The notes under the pieces: model-generated
Seen by the model: the letters and a program-made list of their open reading frames with translations, nothing else
What the model was told of the DNA's origin: nothing
Databases searched by the model: none
Part shown: positions 1-8,272 of the stretch, piece by piece
Position numbering within the stretch: the stretch's first letter is position 1
Layout of the letters: each line of letters starts with the position of its first letter
Assembly: GCF_031581025.1 (NCBI RefSeq)
Contig: NZ_JAVLCA010000004.1
DNA length: 64,000 nucleotides
From: Salibaculum sp031581025
GTDB taxonomy: Bacteria; Pseudomonadota; Alphaproteobacteria; Rhodobacterales; Rhodobacteraceae
Direction: 5' to 3' (one strand)
Translations under genes and position numbers: made by a program

Positions 1-675
1 ATCAGTTCGCCGCACAATCCCGCAGGGCGCGTCTGGACCCGCGCCGAATTGCAACAGATGGCGGATTTCTGCGAGCGCCACGACCTGCTGCTGGTCTCGG
101 ACGAAGTGCATGGCGACCTCGTGTTCAAGGGCCACAGCTATCAGCCGACGCACGCGGCGGTGCCCGGGATTGCGCCACGGCTCATCTCGATGAGCGCGGC
201 CTCCAAGACATTTTCCATCGCAGGCGCGCGCACCGGCTACATGGTGATCCCCGATCCAGACCTGCGCGCCCGGTTCGCCCGATTCTTTCGTGGTTTCGAC
301 ATCAGCCCCAACCTGCTGGGCGTGACCCTGACCCGAACCGCCTACAGCCCCGAAGGTGCCGCCTGGGTGGACCAGCTGATGCCCTACCTGCAGACCAACC
401 GCGATCTGTTCTGCGCCGGGGTTGATGAAATCCCGGGGCTGACGGCCATGCCCATGCAAAGCACCTATCTGGCCTGGGTGGATTTCTCCGGAACCGGCAT
501 GGACCGGGCTGAGATACACACCCGGTTGCAGGAGGGTGCCCAGATCGCCGCCACGCCGGGGCATACCCTGGGCACGGGCGGCGAGACCTACATGCGGTTC
601 AATCTCGGCACCCAGAAGGCGCGCGTGCAAGATGCCCTGGACCGATTGTCGAGCGCTTTCGCCGATCTTCAGTAG
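1..675 (+). CDS. PatB/MalY-type aminotransferase (C-S lyase), 3' part
   Basis: The frame is open from base 1, so the 5' end lies outside the window. The fragment starts in the fold-type I PLP motif ISSPHNPAGRVW, continues with SDEVHGDLVF (the Asp that contacts the pyridine nitrogen) and contains the Schiff-base lysine in SASKTFSIAGARTGY (Lys codon 205-207). HNPAGRVW together with DEVHGDL is typical of the MalY/PatB cystathionine beta-lyase-like subgroup, which cleaves C-S bonds to give pyruvate, ammonia and a thiol. The substrate cannot be fixed from sequence; a general class I/II aminotransferase is the alternative. It is cytoplasmic, and its partners lie upstream of the window. Confidence 0.85.
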   Translation: MSSPHNPAGRVWTRAELQQMADFCERHDLLLVSDEVHGDLVFKGHSYQPTHAAVPGIAPRLISMSAASKTFSIAGARTGYMVIPDPDLRARFARFFRGFDISPNLLGVTLTRTAYSPEGAAWVDQLMPYLQTNRDLFCAGVDEIPGLTAMPMQSTYLAWVDFSGTGMDRAEIHTRLQEGAQIAATPGHTLGTGGETYMRFNLGTQKARVQDALDRLSSAFADLQ

Positions 676-846
676 CCGGCCCGGACGGGATGGCGGGGGG
701 ATGTTGCCCGCCAATCACAGGCGGTGCGGCGGGGCATCCGACAGCCAGTTGTGCGCCTGTGCCGAGGATGATGCGCATTCGTCGCCCTTTGCGCGCAAGC
801 GACATGATCTTACGTGTGCAGAGAACCAAAACAAAAGGAGGCCGTC

Positions 847-1851
847 ATGGGCCAGTTGGTCAACGGCAAATGGGACGACGCTTGGTACGATACCAAATCG
901 ACGGGAGGTGCTTTCAAGCGCGACACCTCGCGGTTTCGCAACTGGGTGACGCCCGACGGCAGCCCCGGCCCATCGGGCGACGGCGGCTTCAAGGCTGAAA
1001 GCGGACGCTACCACCTTTATGTCTCCTATGCCTGTCCCTGGGCGCATCGCGCCTTGGTGTTCCGGCTTCTCAAGGGGCTCAAGGATCATATCGGCGTTTC
1101 CGTCGTGCATCCCCATATGCTCTCGGACGGCTGGACCTTCGCGGATGATTTCGACGGGGCCACGGGTGATCGCCTCTACGGCCTGCCCTTCGCCCGCGAC
1201 ATCTACATCAAGGCCGATCCCGAAATCTCGGGCCGTGTGACCGTACCGATCCTCTGGGACCGTCAGCGCGAGACCATCGTCTCGAACGAAAGCTCCGAGA
1301 TCATCCGCATGTTCAACACGGCCTTCAACGATCTGACAGGCAATACCGACGACTACTGGCCAGAGGAGTTGCGCGACGATATCGAACCGATCAATGCACG
1401 CATCTACGACACCGTCAACAACGGGGTCTACAAGTCCGGCTTCGCCACCACGCAAGACGCCTATGACGCCGCCGTTTACCCCCTGTTCGACAGCCTCGAG
1501 TGGCTTGAAGACCACCTGTCGCGCAACCGCTACCTGATGGGGGACCGCATAACCGAGGCCGACTGGCGGCTCTGGACCACCCTGATCCGGTTCGACCCGG
1601 TCTATCACCTGCACTTCAAGTGCAACCGCAAGCGGCTGATCGACTATCCCAACCTCTGGGGCTTCACCCGCGAGCTTTACCAATGGCAGGCCTCCGACGG
1701 CCCGGTGTCTGAAAGCGTCCACATGGGCCACATCGTCGAGCACTATCACTACAGCCACGACACGATTAATCCCAACCGGATCATTCCCATAAACCCTGAC
1801 CTCGACCATGAGGCGCCGCACGGGCGCGACGGGGTTCAGTCGGCGGCCTGA
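847..1851 (+). CDS. Glutathionyl-hydroquinone reductase (Xi-class GST)
   Basis: 334 residues. The thioredoxin-fold N-terminal part carries the family signature YACPWAHR, with the catalytic Cys at about residue 63. The C-terminal helical GST domain contains the conserved stretch RYLMGDRITEADWRLWTTLIRFDPVY. Members of this YqjG/PcpF/EcM4 family reduce glutathionyl-hydroquinones to hydroquinones with a second glutathione. I chose the ATG at 847 because the purine-rich AAAAGGAGG sits 7-8 nt upstream and the protein then begins MGQLVNGKW, as relatives do; a frame extension to 814 has no RBS. It appears monocistronic. Confidence 0.9.
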   Translation: MGQLVNGKWDDAWYDTKSTGGAFKRDTSRFRNWVTPDGSPGPSGDGGFKAESGRYHLYVSYACPWAHRALVFRLLKGLKDHIGVSVVHPHMLSDGWTFADDFDGATGDRLYGLPFARDIYIKADPEISGRVTVPILWDRQRETIVSNESSEIIRMFNTAFNDLTGNTDDYWPEELRDDIEPINARIYDTVNNGVYKSGFATTQDAYDAAVYPLFDSLEWLEDHLSRNRYLMGDRITEADWRLWTTLIRFDPVYHLHFKCNRKRLIDYPNLWGFTRELYQWQASDGPVSESVHMGHIVEHYHYSHDTINPNRIIPINPDLDHEAPHGRDGVQSAA

Positions 1852-1979
1852 CCTGCGCCGCTCCGATACTGACCGCCCCCCGGCGGCTGCCTGCACGCCG
1901 CCCGGGGGGTGCCCCAACATGCTCTTGCTCGACAGCGGTAACTTGCTAGGCTCCGACCTGTTCTACAGCGGAGTCCCCC

Positions 1980-3143
1980 ATGCGCGCCCTTGCCCTTGCC
2001 CTTTCCCTTTTTTCCGGACCTGCCCTCGCGCAGACTTGCGGCGGCAGCTTTCCCGCCTTCGTCGATCAAATGCGCGCCGAAGCCCGGGACCGCGGCCATG
2101 ACCAGACCACGGTGGACAGGTTCTTCCGCAATGTCCGCCGGGATCCGGATGTCATAGCCGCCGACAAGCGTCAGGGGCACTTCCAGCGCGATTTCATAGA
2201 CTTCTCGGGCCGCCTGATCGCCCAGTACCGGGTCGACAATGGCCTGTACTACGCCAATCAGCTCGACAGCCTCTTCGACCGTATCGAGGCCCGCTACGGT
2301 GTCAGCCGCGGCGTGCTACTGGCCTTCTGGGCCTTCGAGACCGACTTCGGCCAGGTCCAGGGCGATTACAACACGCGCGACGCCTTGGTCACGCTGGCCC
2401 ACGATTGCCGCCGCCCCGAGCTGTTCCGCCCCCATGTCTTTGCCGCGCTGGAGCTGTTCGCACGCGGTGATTTTGATCCGGCCAACACCACCGGCGCCTG
2501 GGCCGGCGAGATCGGCCAGGTCCAGATGCTGCCCGAGGACATCCTGACCAACGGCGTCGATGGCGACGGGGACGGACGCGTCACACTCAAGACCTCCTCG
2601 GCGGATGCGCTGATGTCGGGGGCGGCCATGCTCTCCGATCTCGGCTGGCGCCCCGATGAACCCTGGCTCCAGGAAATCCGCGTGCCCGACACCCTCGACT
2701 GGTCCCTGACCGGACTAGACCAGCCGCGCCCGACGTCCGACTGGGCCGCGATGGGCGTCACCGCACGCGCGGGCAACCTGCGCGGCGACCTCGACGCCGC
2801 GGTGCTGCTGCCCATGGGGCGCAATGGCCCGGCCTTCCTCGCCTACCCGAATTTCAACGTCTATTTCGAGTGGAACAAGAGCTTCGTCTACGTTCTCACC
2901 GCCGCCCATTTCGCGAACATCCTCGAAGGCGCGCCACGGTTTGATCCCCGCAACCCCGAGCCGGGCCTGTCGGGGCCGGACATCCTCGCGCTGCAGGAGA
3001 AACTCGTCGCGCGCGGCTATGACGTGGGCGGCATCGACGGCATCATCGGCGCGATGACCCGTGACGCCGTGCAAGAGGAACAGATCCGCCTCGGCATGCC
3101 TGCCGACGCCTGGCCCACAAGCGCCCTTCTCAAGGCGCTCTGA
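1980..3143 (+). CDS. Lytic murein transglycosylase, MltB/SLT_2 family with peptidoglycan-binding domain
   Basis: 387 residues. An N-terminal signal peptide (MRALALALSLFSGPALAQ, cleavage after ALAQ) is followed by the MltB-type catalytic domain with the acid Glu at about residue 120 in AFWAFETDFG. The substrate-groove segment GEIGQVQMLPEDIL follows, and a C-terminal PG_binding_1 domain (about residues 325-387, LSGPDILALQEKLVARGYDVGGIDG). It should cleave the MurNAc-GlcNAc bond of murein in the periplasm, giving 1,6-anhydro-MurNAc ends. It has no lipobox, so it is a soluble form. It is single and convergent with smc. Confidence 0.9.
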   Translation: MRALALALSLFSGPALAQTCGGSFPAFVDQMRAEARDRGHDQTTVDRFFRNVRRDPDVIAADKRQGHFQRDFIDFSGRLIAQYRVDNGLYYANQLDSLFDRIEARYGVSRGVLLAFWAFETDFGQVQGDYNTRDALVTLAHDCRRPELFRPHVFAALELFARGDFDPANTTGAWAGEIGQVQMLPEDILTNGVDGDGDGRVTLKTSSADALMSGAAMLSDLGWRPDEPWLQEIRVPDTLDWSLTGLDQPRPTSDWAAMGVTARAGNLRGDLDAAVLLPMGRNGPAFLAYPNFNVYFEWNKSFVYVLTAAHFANILEGAPRFDPRNPEPGLSGPDILALQEKLVARGYDVGGIDGIIGAMTRDAVQEEQIRLGMPADAWPTSALLKAL

Positions 3144-3149
3144 CGCCCG

Positions 3150-3210
3150 GTTTCTTTGGGTCGAAAATACCGCGGGGGAGTCGCGCTTGCGCGACGGGGG
3201 CAGAGCCCCC
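3150..3210. repeat. Copy A of an intergenic roseobacter-type palindromic repeat
   Basis: Between the MltB-like gene and smc there is a head TTTCTTTGGGTCGAAAATAC followed by CGCGGGGG, then a palindrome (GTCGCGC 3180-3186 / GCGCGAC 3189-3195), then a GGGGG-CAGAG-CCCCC hairpin (3196-3210). The head resembles the one at 49954-49984 (copy B), while the palindromes that follow differ in sequence but keep their pairing. This looks like a dispersed REP-like element rather than a terminator, because there is no T-run. Confidence 0.5.
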
Positions 3211-3273
3211 CGTCCGGGACGGCGGGTGGGGCGCCTTTGCCGGGCGGGCCCGGCAAAAAGCGGCATCCCGCCG

Positions 3274-6200
3274 TCAGGCGACCATCTTTTCCGCCGCTTT
3301 CAGGTCCACGGACACCAGCTGGCTGACCCCCTGTTCCTGCATGGTCACCCCGAAGAGGCGGTCCATCCGGCTCATGGTCACCGCGTGGTGTGTGATGATC
3401 AGGAACCGCGTGTCGGTGCGGCGGCACATCTCGTCCAGCAGATCGCAGAACCGGCCCACATTGGCGTCATCCAGCGGCGCATCCACCTCGTCCAGAACAC
3501 AGATCGGTGCCGGGTTGGCCAGGAAGACGGCAAAGATCAGTGCCAGCGCGGTCAAGGTCTGTTCGCCCCCTGACAACAGGCTCAGCGTCGACAGTTTCTT
3601 GCCGGGCGGCTGGCACATGATTTCCAGCCCCGCATCCAGCGGATCGTCGCTTTCGACCATCACCAGCTTGGCCTCACCCCCTCCGAAGAGGTGCTTGAAC
3701 AGCATCCCGAAATTCTCGTTCACCTGTTCGAAGGCGGTCAGCAGCCGTTCGCGGCCCTCCTTGTTCAGGCTGGCAATGCCCGAGCGCAGGGCACGGATCG
3801 CCTCTTCGAGGTCGGTTTTCTCCTTGAGAAGGGAATCGTGCTCTTCCTGCACCTCACGGGCATCTTCCTCGGCGCGCAGGTTCACGGCGCCCAGCGCGTC
3901 CCGCTGGCGGCGCAACCGGGCCACATCCGCCTCGATCTTCTCGGCGCCGGGCATTGTCGCGGGGTCGGCGTCCAGCCGCTCCAGCAGCTTTTGCGGCGTG
4001 ACCTCCTGCGCTTCCATGATGCGTTCGGCGGCACTCTCCACTGTCTCGCGGGCGGCCTCGGCCCGGGCCTCGGCGCGGGCACGGGCCTCGCGGGCCTCCC
4101 CCGCGGCGCGTTCGGCTTCGCGTTCGGCCAGTCTGGCCTCGCGCAGGGCCGTCTCGCCCTCGGCCAGTGCGTCAGCGGCCGCCTGGCGCCGCGTCTCGGC
4201 CGCCGTGATCTCTTCCACAAGGGCCGCGCGCCGGGCGGCGATCTCCTCGGGGGCCGTTCGCGCCGCCTGCAACTCCTCTTCGCTGGTTGCACGCCGCTCC
4301 TGCAACTCGGCCGAGCGTTTCGCCGCCGTCTCCAGCCGATGCTTCCAGCCCGAGAGTTCCTTGGTGACCTCCTGGCTGCGCTTGAGTCGCGCCTCGCCCT
4401 CGCGGCGCAGCTCGTCATGGGCCGAGCGTTTGGCCATCATCGTCATGCGCGCCGCTTCCACGGTCATCTTGACGTCCTCGACCTTGGCCCGCGCCGCGTC
4501 CAGGTCGCCAAGGTCCTTGAGGCCCGCCTCGGCCTCGGCCAGGGCCTTGCGGGCCGCCTGCGCCTCGTCCTCGTTGCGCGTTACGGCAAGGCCAGAGCTT
4601 TCCAGCTTGCCCTCGGCCAGGTTGCGGTCCGCCTCGGCGCGGCTCAGGGCGCGGGCAGCCTCGGCCACCTGCGCATCCGCGGCGCGGCGCGCCTCGCGGG
4701 CACTGCTTTCGGACTCGGTCAGTTCCGCCATCCGTTCGGTCAGGCTGTCATGGGCCATGCCTGCGCCGTGGGCCTTGGCGTTGGCCTCTTCAAGGTCGCG
4801 TTTGAGTTCCACAAGGCGGTTGAGCTGTTGCAGGCGCAGCGCCGCCGCCGAGGGTGCGTCTTCCGCCGCCGCGCGGAACCCGTCCCAGCGCCACAGATCG
4901 CCCTCGATGCTGACAAGGCGCTGGCCCGGCAAAAGGTCCTGTTGCAGGCGCGGGCCATCGGCGGCCTCGACCAGCCCGACCTGCCCCATCCGGCGCACCA
5001 GCACCGGTGGGACCGAGACGAAGTTGGTCAGTGCCGTGACGCCCGCGGGCAAGGCCTGGGGATGCGCATACCCCGGCAGGGCGATCCAGCCCGAGGTCTC
5101 CGCGTCCTCGATCGCCGGGGCGCGCAGGTCGTCGGACAGCGCCGCGCCCAGCGCCTTTTCATAGCCACCTTCGACGCGCAGCTGGTCAAGAATCTGCGCA
5201 CCCTCCTCGGCGTCACGGTCGACCATCCTGGCCAGGGCGGCCACCTCGGCGCGCAGGGCGTTTGCCTCGCCCTCGGCCTCGGATCGCTGGGCGCGGGCAT
5301 CGGCCTCGCGGGTCTGGGTCTCGCTGCGCGCGGTCTCGGCCTCGGCCAGCACCTGTTCGGCCTTCTCGGCGGTGGCGCGAGCGGTGGTCTCGGCCGCTTG
5401 CGCAGCGCTGTAGTCCTGCGCGGCCTTCCCGAGGGCCAGCTGCGCCTCGCCCTGTGCAGACTTGGCCTGCGCCGCTGCGGCCTCGGCCTTGTCCAGGGTC
5501 TTGCGGTTGTCATCGACCAGGCGATGCGACGACTGATGCCGCGCGGCCAGACGCGCCACGTCCTCGGTCAGCTGGCTCAGGTCGGTTTCGCGGTCCTGCA
5601 AGACCTGTGCCGCGTCCTGGGCCTCGGCCTGAGCCGCTTCGAGTTTTTCTGCATGGCCCTCACCGGCCTTGGCAAGCTCCCGGGCCTCCCATTCAAGGCG
5701 TTCGATGGTCTCGCCGGCATCCTTGTTCAGCCCGGCCTCTCGGTCCATGTCGCGGGTCAATTGTTCGATCCGCGCGGTCAGGGTCTCGATGGTCTGTTTT
5801 GCGCGCGCGTCCTGGTCGTTGAGCGTGTCTCGCTGGACCTGCAGGCGCTGCAGGACGGCGGCGGCGATGGCCTCTTCCTCGCGCAGGGGGGGCAGGGCCT
5901 CCTCGGCCTCGGCGCGGGCGCGGGCCGCCTCCCGCGCCGTGGTCTCGGCGCGCCCCGCCTCGGTGGTCTTTTCGGTCAGCGCCGCCTCGGCCTCGGCGAG
6001 GGCCACGTCGGCCTCTTGCCAGCGCCGATAGAGCAGCAGGCCCTCGGACTGGCGCAGGTCTTCGCCAATGACGCGATACCGCGCAGCCTGCTTTGCCTGA
6101 CGGGCCAGTTGCTGCAACTGCGCGGCCAGTTGTTCGATCACGTCATCGACCCGGGCGAGGTTGGATTCCGATCCCTTCAGCTTCAACTCCGCCTCGTGGC

Positions 6201-6729
6201 GGCGCTGGTAGAGGCCGGAAATCCCCGCCGCCTCTTCGAGGATGCGGCGGCGCGCCTTGGGCTTGGCATTGATCAACTCACTGATCTGGCCCTGCCGGAC
6301 CAACGCGGGCGAATGCGCCCCGGTCGATGCATCGGCAAAGAGCATCTGCACGTCGCGCGCACGCACGTCCTTGCCACTGACCTTGTAGGCGCTGCCCACG
6401 TCGCGGGTGATGCGGCGGATGATATCGAGGTTGTCCTGGTCGTTGAAAGCCGCGGGGGCCAGCCGCTCGGAATTGTCCAGATGCAGTGACACCTCGGCGT
6501 GATTGCGCGCCGGCCGGGTGGCCGCCCCGGCAAAGATCACGTCCTCCATGCCGCCGCCTCGCATCGCGGTGGGGCGGTTCTCGCCCATGACCCAGCGCAG
6601 CGCCTCCAGCAGGTTGGACTTGCCGCAGCCATTGGGCCCCACAACCCCTGTCAGCCCGTCCGAGATCACCAGATCGGTGGGGTCGACGAAGCTCTTGAAG
6701 CCATTGAGTCTGAGGCGGGTGAACCGCAT
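3274..6729 (-). CDS. smc: Chromosome segregation/condensation ATPase SMC
   Basis: 1151 residues, the usual SMC length. The N-terminal ATPase half has Walker A GPNGCGKS (residues 31-38). Two long Ala/Glu/Arg-rich coiled-coil arms flank a hinge at roughly residues 510-620. The C-terminal half has the ABC signature LSLLSGGEQTLTALAL (about residue 1050) and Walker B ICVLDEVDAPLDDANVG (about 1080). The homodimer works with ScpA/ScpB to condense and segregate the chromosome. The ATG at 6729 gives MRFTRLRLNGFKSF, the canonical start. It diverges from the TsoY-like gene across a 234-bp intergenic region that holds a DnaA box. Confidence 0.97.
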   Translation of the reverse strand: MRFTRLRLNGFKSFVDPTDLVISDGLTGVVGPNGCGKSNLLEALRWVMGENRPTAMRGGGMEDVIFAGAATRPARNHAEVSLHLDNSERLAPAAFNDQDNLDIIRRITRDVGSAYKVSGKDVRARDVQMLFADASTGAHSPALVRQGQISELINAKPKARRRILEEAAGISGLYQRRHEAELKLKGSESNLARVDDVIEQLAAQLQQLARQAKQAARYRVIGEDLRQSEGLLLYRRWQEADVALAEAEAALTEKTTEAGRAETTAREAARARAEAEEALPPLREEEAIAAAVLQRLQVQRDTLNDQDARAKQTIETLTARIEQLTRDMDREAGLNKDAGETIERLEWEARELAKAGEGHAEKLEAAQAEAQDAAQVLQDRETDLSQLTEDVARLAARHQSSHRLVDDNRKTLDKAEAAAAQAKSAQGEAQLALGKAAQDYSAAQAAETTARATAEKAEQVLAEAETARSETQTREADARAQRSEAEGEANALRAEVAALARMVDRDAEEGAQILDQLRVEGGYEKALGAALSDDLRAPAIEDAETSGWIALPGYAHPQALPAGVTALTNFVSVPPVLVRRMGQVGLVEAADGPRLQQDLLPGQRLVSIEGDLWRWDGFRAAAEDAPSAAALRLQQLNRLVELKRDLEEANAKAHGAGMAHDSLTERMAELTESESSAREARRAADAQVAEAARALSRAEADRNLAEGKLESSGLAVTRNEDEAQAARKALAEAEAGLKDLGDLDAARAKVEDVKMTVEAARMTMMAKRSAHDELRREGEARLKRSQEVTKELSGWKHRLETAAKRSAELQERRATSEEELQAARTAPEEIAARRAALVEEITAAETRRQAAADALAEGETALREARLAEREAERAAGEAREARARAEARAEAARETVESAAERIMEAQEVTPQKLLERLDADPATMPGAEKIEADVARLRRQRDALGAVNLRAEEDAREVQEEHDSLLKEKTDLEEAIRALRSGIASLNKEGRERLLTAFEQVNENFGMLFKHLFGGGEAKLVMVESDDPLDAGLEIMCQPPGKKLSTLSLLSGGEQTLTALALIFAVFLANPAPICVLDEVDAPLDDANVGRFCDLLDEMCRRTDTRFLIITHHAVTMSRMDRLFGVTMQEQGVSQLVSVDLKAAEKMVA

Positions 6730-6830
6730 GGGCGGGCTGCTCGTGTCTGATTCCTGTCCAGGGTGTATGGTGAGCCGCGTTTTCCCGACCTGTCAACGCG
6801 CTGCGCGCCGATATGGGTATCGCTGCTAGA

Positions 6831-6839
6831 TTATCCACA
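6831..6839 (+). promoter_or_regulatory. Consensus DnaA box
   Basis: TTATCCACA matches the consensus high-affinity DnaA box exactly. It lies in the smc/TsoY intergenic region, about 100 bp upstream of smc. I saw no second exact box nearby, so this is not an origin; a role in DnaA-linked control of smc is inference. Confidence 0.4.
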
Positions 6840-6896
6840 AGATATTGATCGCGCGCCCCGTGCCGCTAGCGATGGTCAGGAAATTACATTTCATTG

Positions 6897-6925
6897 TTGA
6901 CATGTGTTATCGAGTCCCCCATGTT
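6897..6925 (+). promoter_or_regulatory. Possible promoter of the TsoY-like gene
   Basis: A perfect -35 hexamer TTGACA (6897-6902) is followed at 17-bp spacing by a weak -10 (CATGTT, 6920-6925). It lies about 40 bp before the translation start at 6964. Only the -35 is convincing. Confidence 0.3.
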
Positions 6926-6963
6926 CAAAACATAACGACTTTGCAATGTATCAGGAGGCACCC

Positions 6964-8178
6964 ATGTCCCACACCACGCAACGCCCGGCGGACACCTATT
7001 CGCCGCTCTATTTCCTGGCCTCGCTGGGGGCCGGTGGCCTTGCCGTCACCTTCTTCATGTACCTGATGTTCTGGGTCCCCCATCCCGGCCAGCCCGTGCC
7101 GATCTTCGAAGACATCCTGGCCGCCTTCCAGTCCGGCGGGCTGCCGCTCCAGGCCGCGATCGGGGTGGCCGTGACCGGCATTGCCGGCTTCGCCTTCCTG
7201 AATATCAAGTTGCTGCTCTGGAACCTGCGCCAGCTTTCGGCCTTCTCCAACACCGAGAAATTCGACAAGCTGGTCAATTCCAACGCCGAGACCACGCTGC
7301 TGGCAATGCCGCTGGCGCTGGCCATGACGGTGAACGCCATGTTCATCCTCGGCCTTGTCTTCGTGCCCGGCCTCTGGGGGGTCGTCGAATACCTCTTCCC
7401 GATGGCGCTGGTCGCCTTCGCCCTGATCGGCTGGATCGCCTTCCGCCGCATCGGCGCCTTCCTGGGCCGCGTGTTGTCCGAAGGCGGCGTTTTCGACGTG
7501 ACCGCGAACAACTCCTTCGCCCAGCTGCTGCCCGCCTTCGCGCTGTCCATGGTCGCCGTCGGCCTGGCCGCCCCTGCCGCCATGAGCACCGTGCCGCTGA
7601 CCGTCGGCGTTTCGCTGATCCTGTCGATCACCGTGGGCACCATCGCCGCGCTCTATGCCGTGGTCGCCGCCGTGGTCGCCTTCAACTCGATGCTGCAGCA
7701 TGGCACCGCCAAGGAAAGCGCCCCGACCCTGATGGTCGTCGTGCCGATCCTGACCGTCTTGGGCATCATGATGCTGCGCCAGAGCCACGGGCTGCACACC
7801 ACCTTCGAGGCCACCGGCGCCCCGGCGGACAATCTTATGACGACGACCATGCTTCTGGCCGTGCAGGGTGTCTTCCTGGCGCTTGGCCTGCTGGTGCTGC
7901 GCCGCCAGGGCTACGCCGACGCCTACCTGCGCGGTGACGGCAACTCGCCCGGTGCCTATGCGCTGGTCTGCCCCGGTGTCGCGCTGTCGGTCATGACCCA
8001 ATTCTGGATCAACAAGGGCCTTGTCGGTGCCGGCTTGATCGCCAAGTTCGGTGTCGCCTACTGGGCCTTCAGCGGCGTCGCCATCGCCTTCCAGGTGGCC
8101 ATGATCGCCCTCGTCTTCCACCTGAACCGGCGCCACTTCCGCCGTCCGGCCGAGGGCCAGGCCGTGCCGGCCGAGTAA
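6964..8178 (+). CDS. TsoY-like polytopic membrane protein
   Basis: 404 residues with about ten hydrophobic segments. It begins SYSPLYFLASLGAGGL-like (here TYSPLYFLASLGAGGL) and keeps FWVPHPGQPVPIFEDI, which I associate with the family named TsoY (seleno)protein, some members of which have Sec. Here the only cysteine in the whole protein is residue 336 in the motif ALVCPGVAL, the natural candidate for a Sec/Cys position. General resemblance to TehA/SLAC1-type ten-helix anion channels is possible. Function is unknown. The ATG at 6964 is preceded by AGGAGG (spacing 6), which decides this start over 6904. A strong terminator follows. Confidence 0.6.
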   Translation: MSHTTQRPADTYSPLYFLASLGAGGLAVTFFMYLMFWVPHPGQPVPIFEDILAAFQSGGLPLQAAIGVAVTGIAGFAFLNIKLLLWNLRQLSAFSNTEKFDKLVNSNAETTLLAMPLALAMTVNAMFILGLVFVPGLWGVVEYLFPMALVAFALIGWIAFRRIGAFLGRVLSEGGVFDVTANNSFAQLLPAFALSMVAVGLAAPAAMSTVPLTVGVSLILSITVGTIAALYAVVAAVVAFNSMLQHGTAKESAPTLMVVVPILTVLGIMMLRQSHGLHTTFEATGAPADNLMTTTMLLAVQGVFLALGLLVLRRQGYADAYLRGDGNSPGAYALVCPGVALSVMTQFWINKGLVGAGLIAKFGVAYWAFSGVAIAFQVAMIALVFHLNRRHFRRPAEGQAVPAE

Positions 8179-8195
8179 TATCCCTTCGGGACCGG

Positions 8196-8230
8196 AACGG
8201 GCGCGCCTCAGGGCGCGCCCGTTTTCTTTC
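8196..8230. terminator. Strong rho-independent terminator between convergent genes
   Basis: A perfect 12-bp stem, AACGGGCGCGCC (8196-8207) with GGCGCGCCCGTT (8212-8223), closes a TCAG loop and runs into TTTTCTTT. It ends the TsoY-like transcript and may also slow the convergent transcript of the ThDP enzyme. Confidence 0.85.
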
Positions 8231-8272
8231 GGGTGTTCGCGCCACAGACGGGCCTACCGGGCAGACGGCCTG

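Noticed and set aside
3691..6489. 932-codon open frame antisense to smc
   Set aside because: High-GC codon bias in the smc coiled coil keeps the opposite strand open; composition is Gly/Leu/Arg-rich with no motif, and smc is unmistakable.
6925..8136. 403-codon frame antisense to the TsoY-like gene, rich in Asp, His and Gln
   Set aside because: Shadow of the transmembrane codons on the other strand; low complexity, no RBS.
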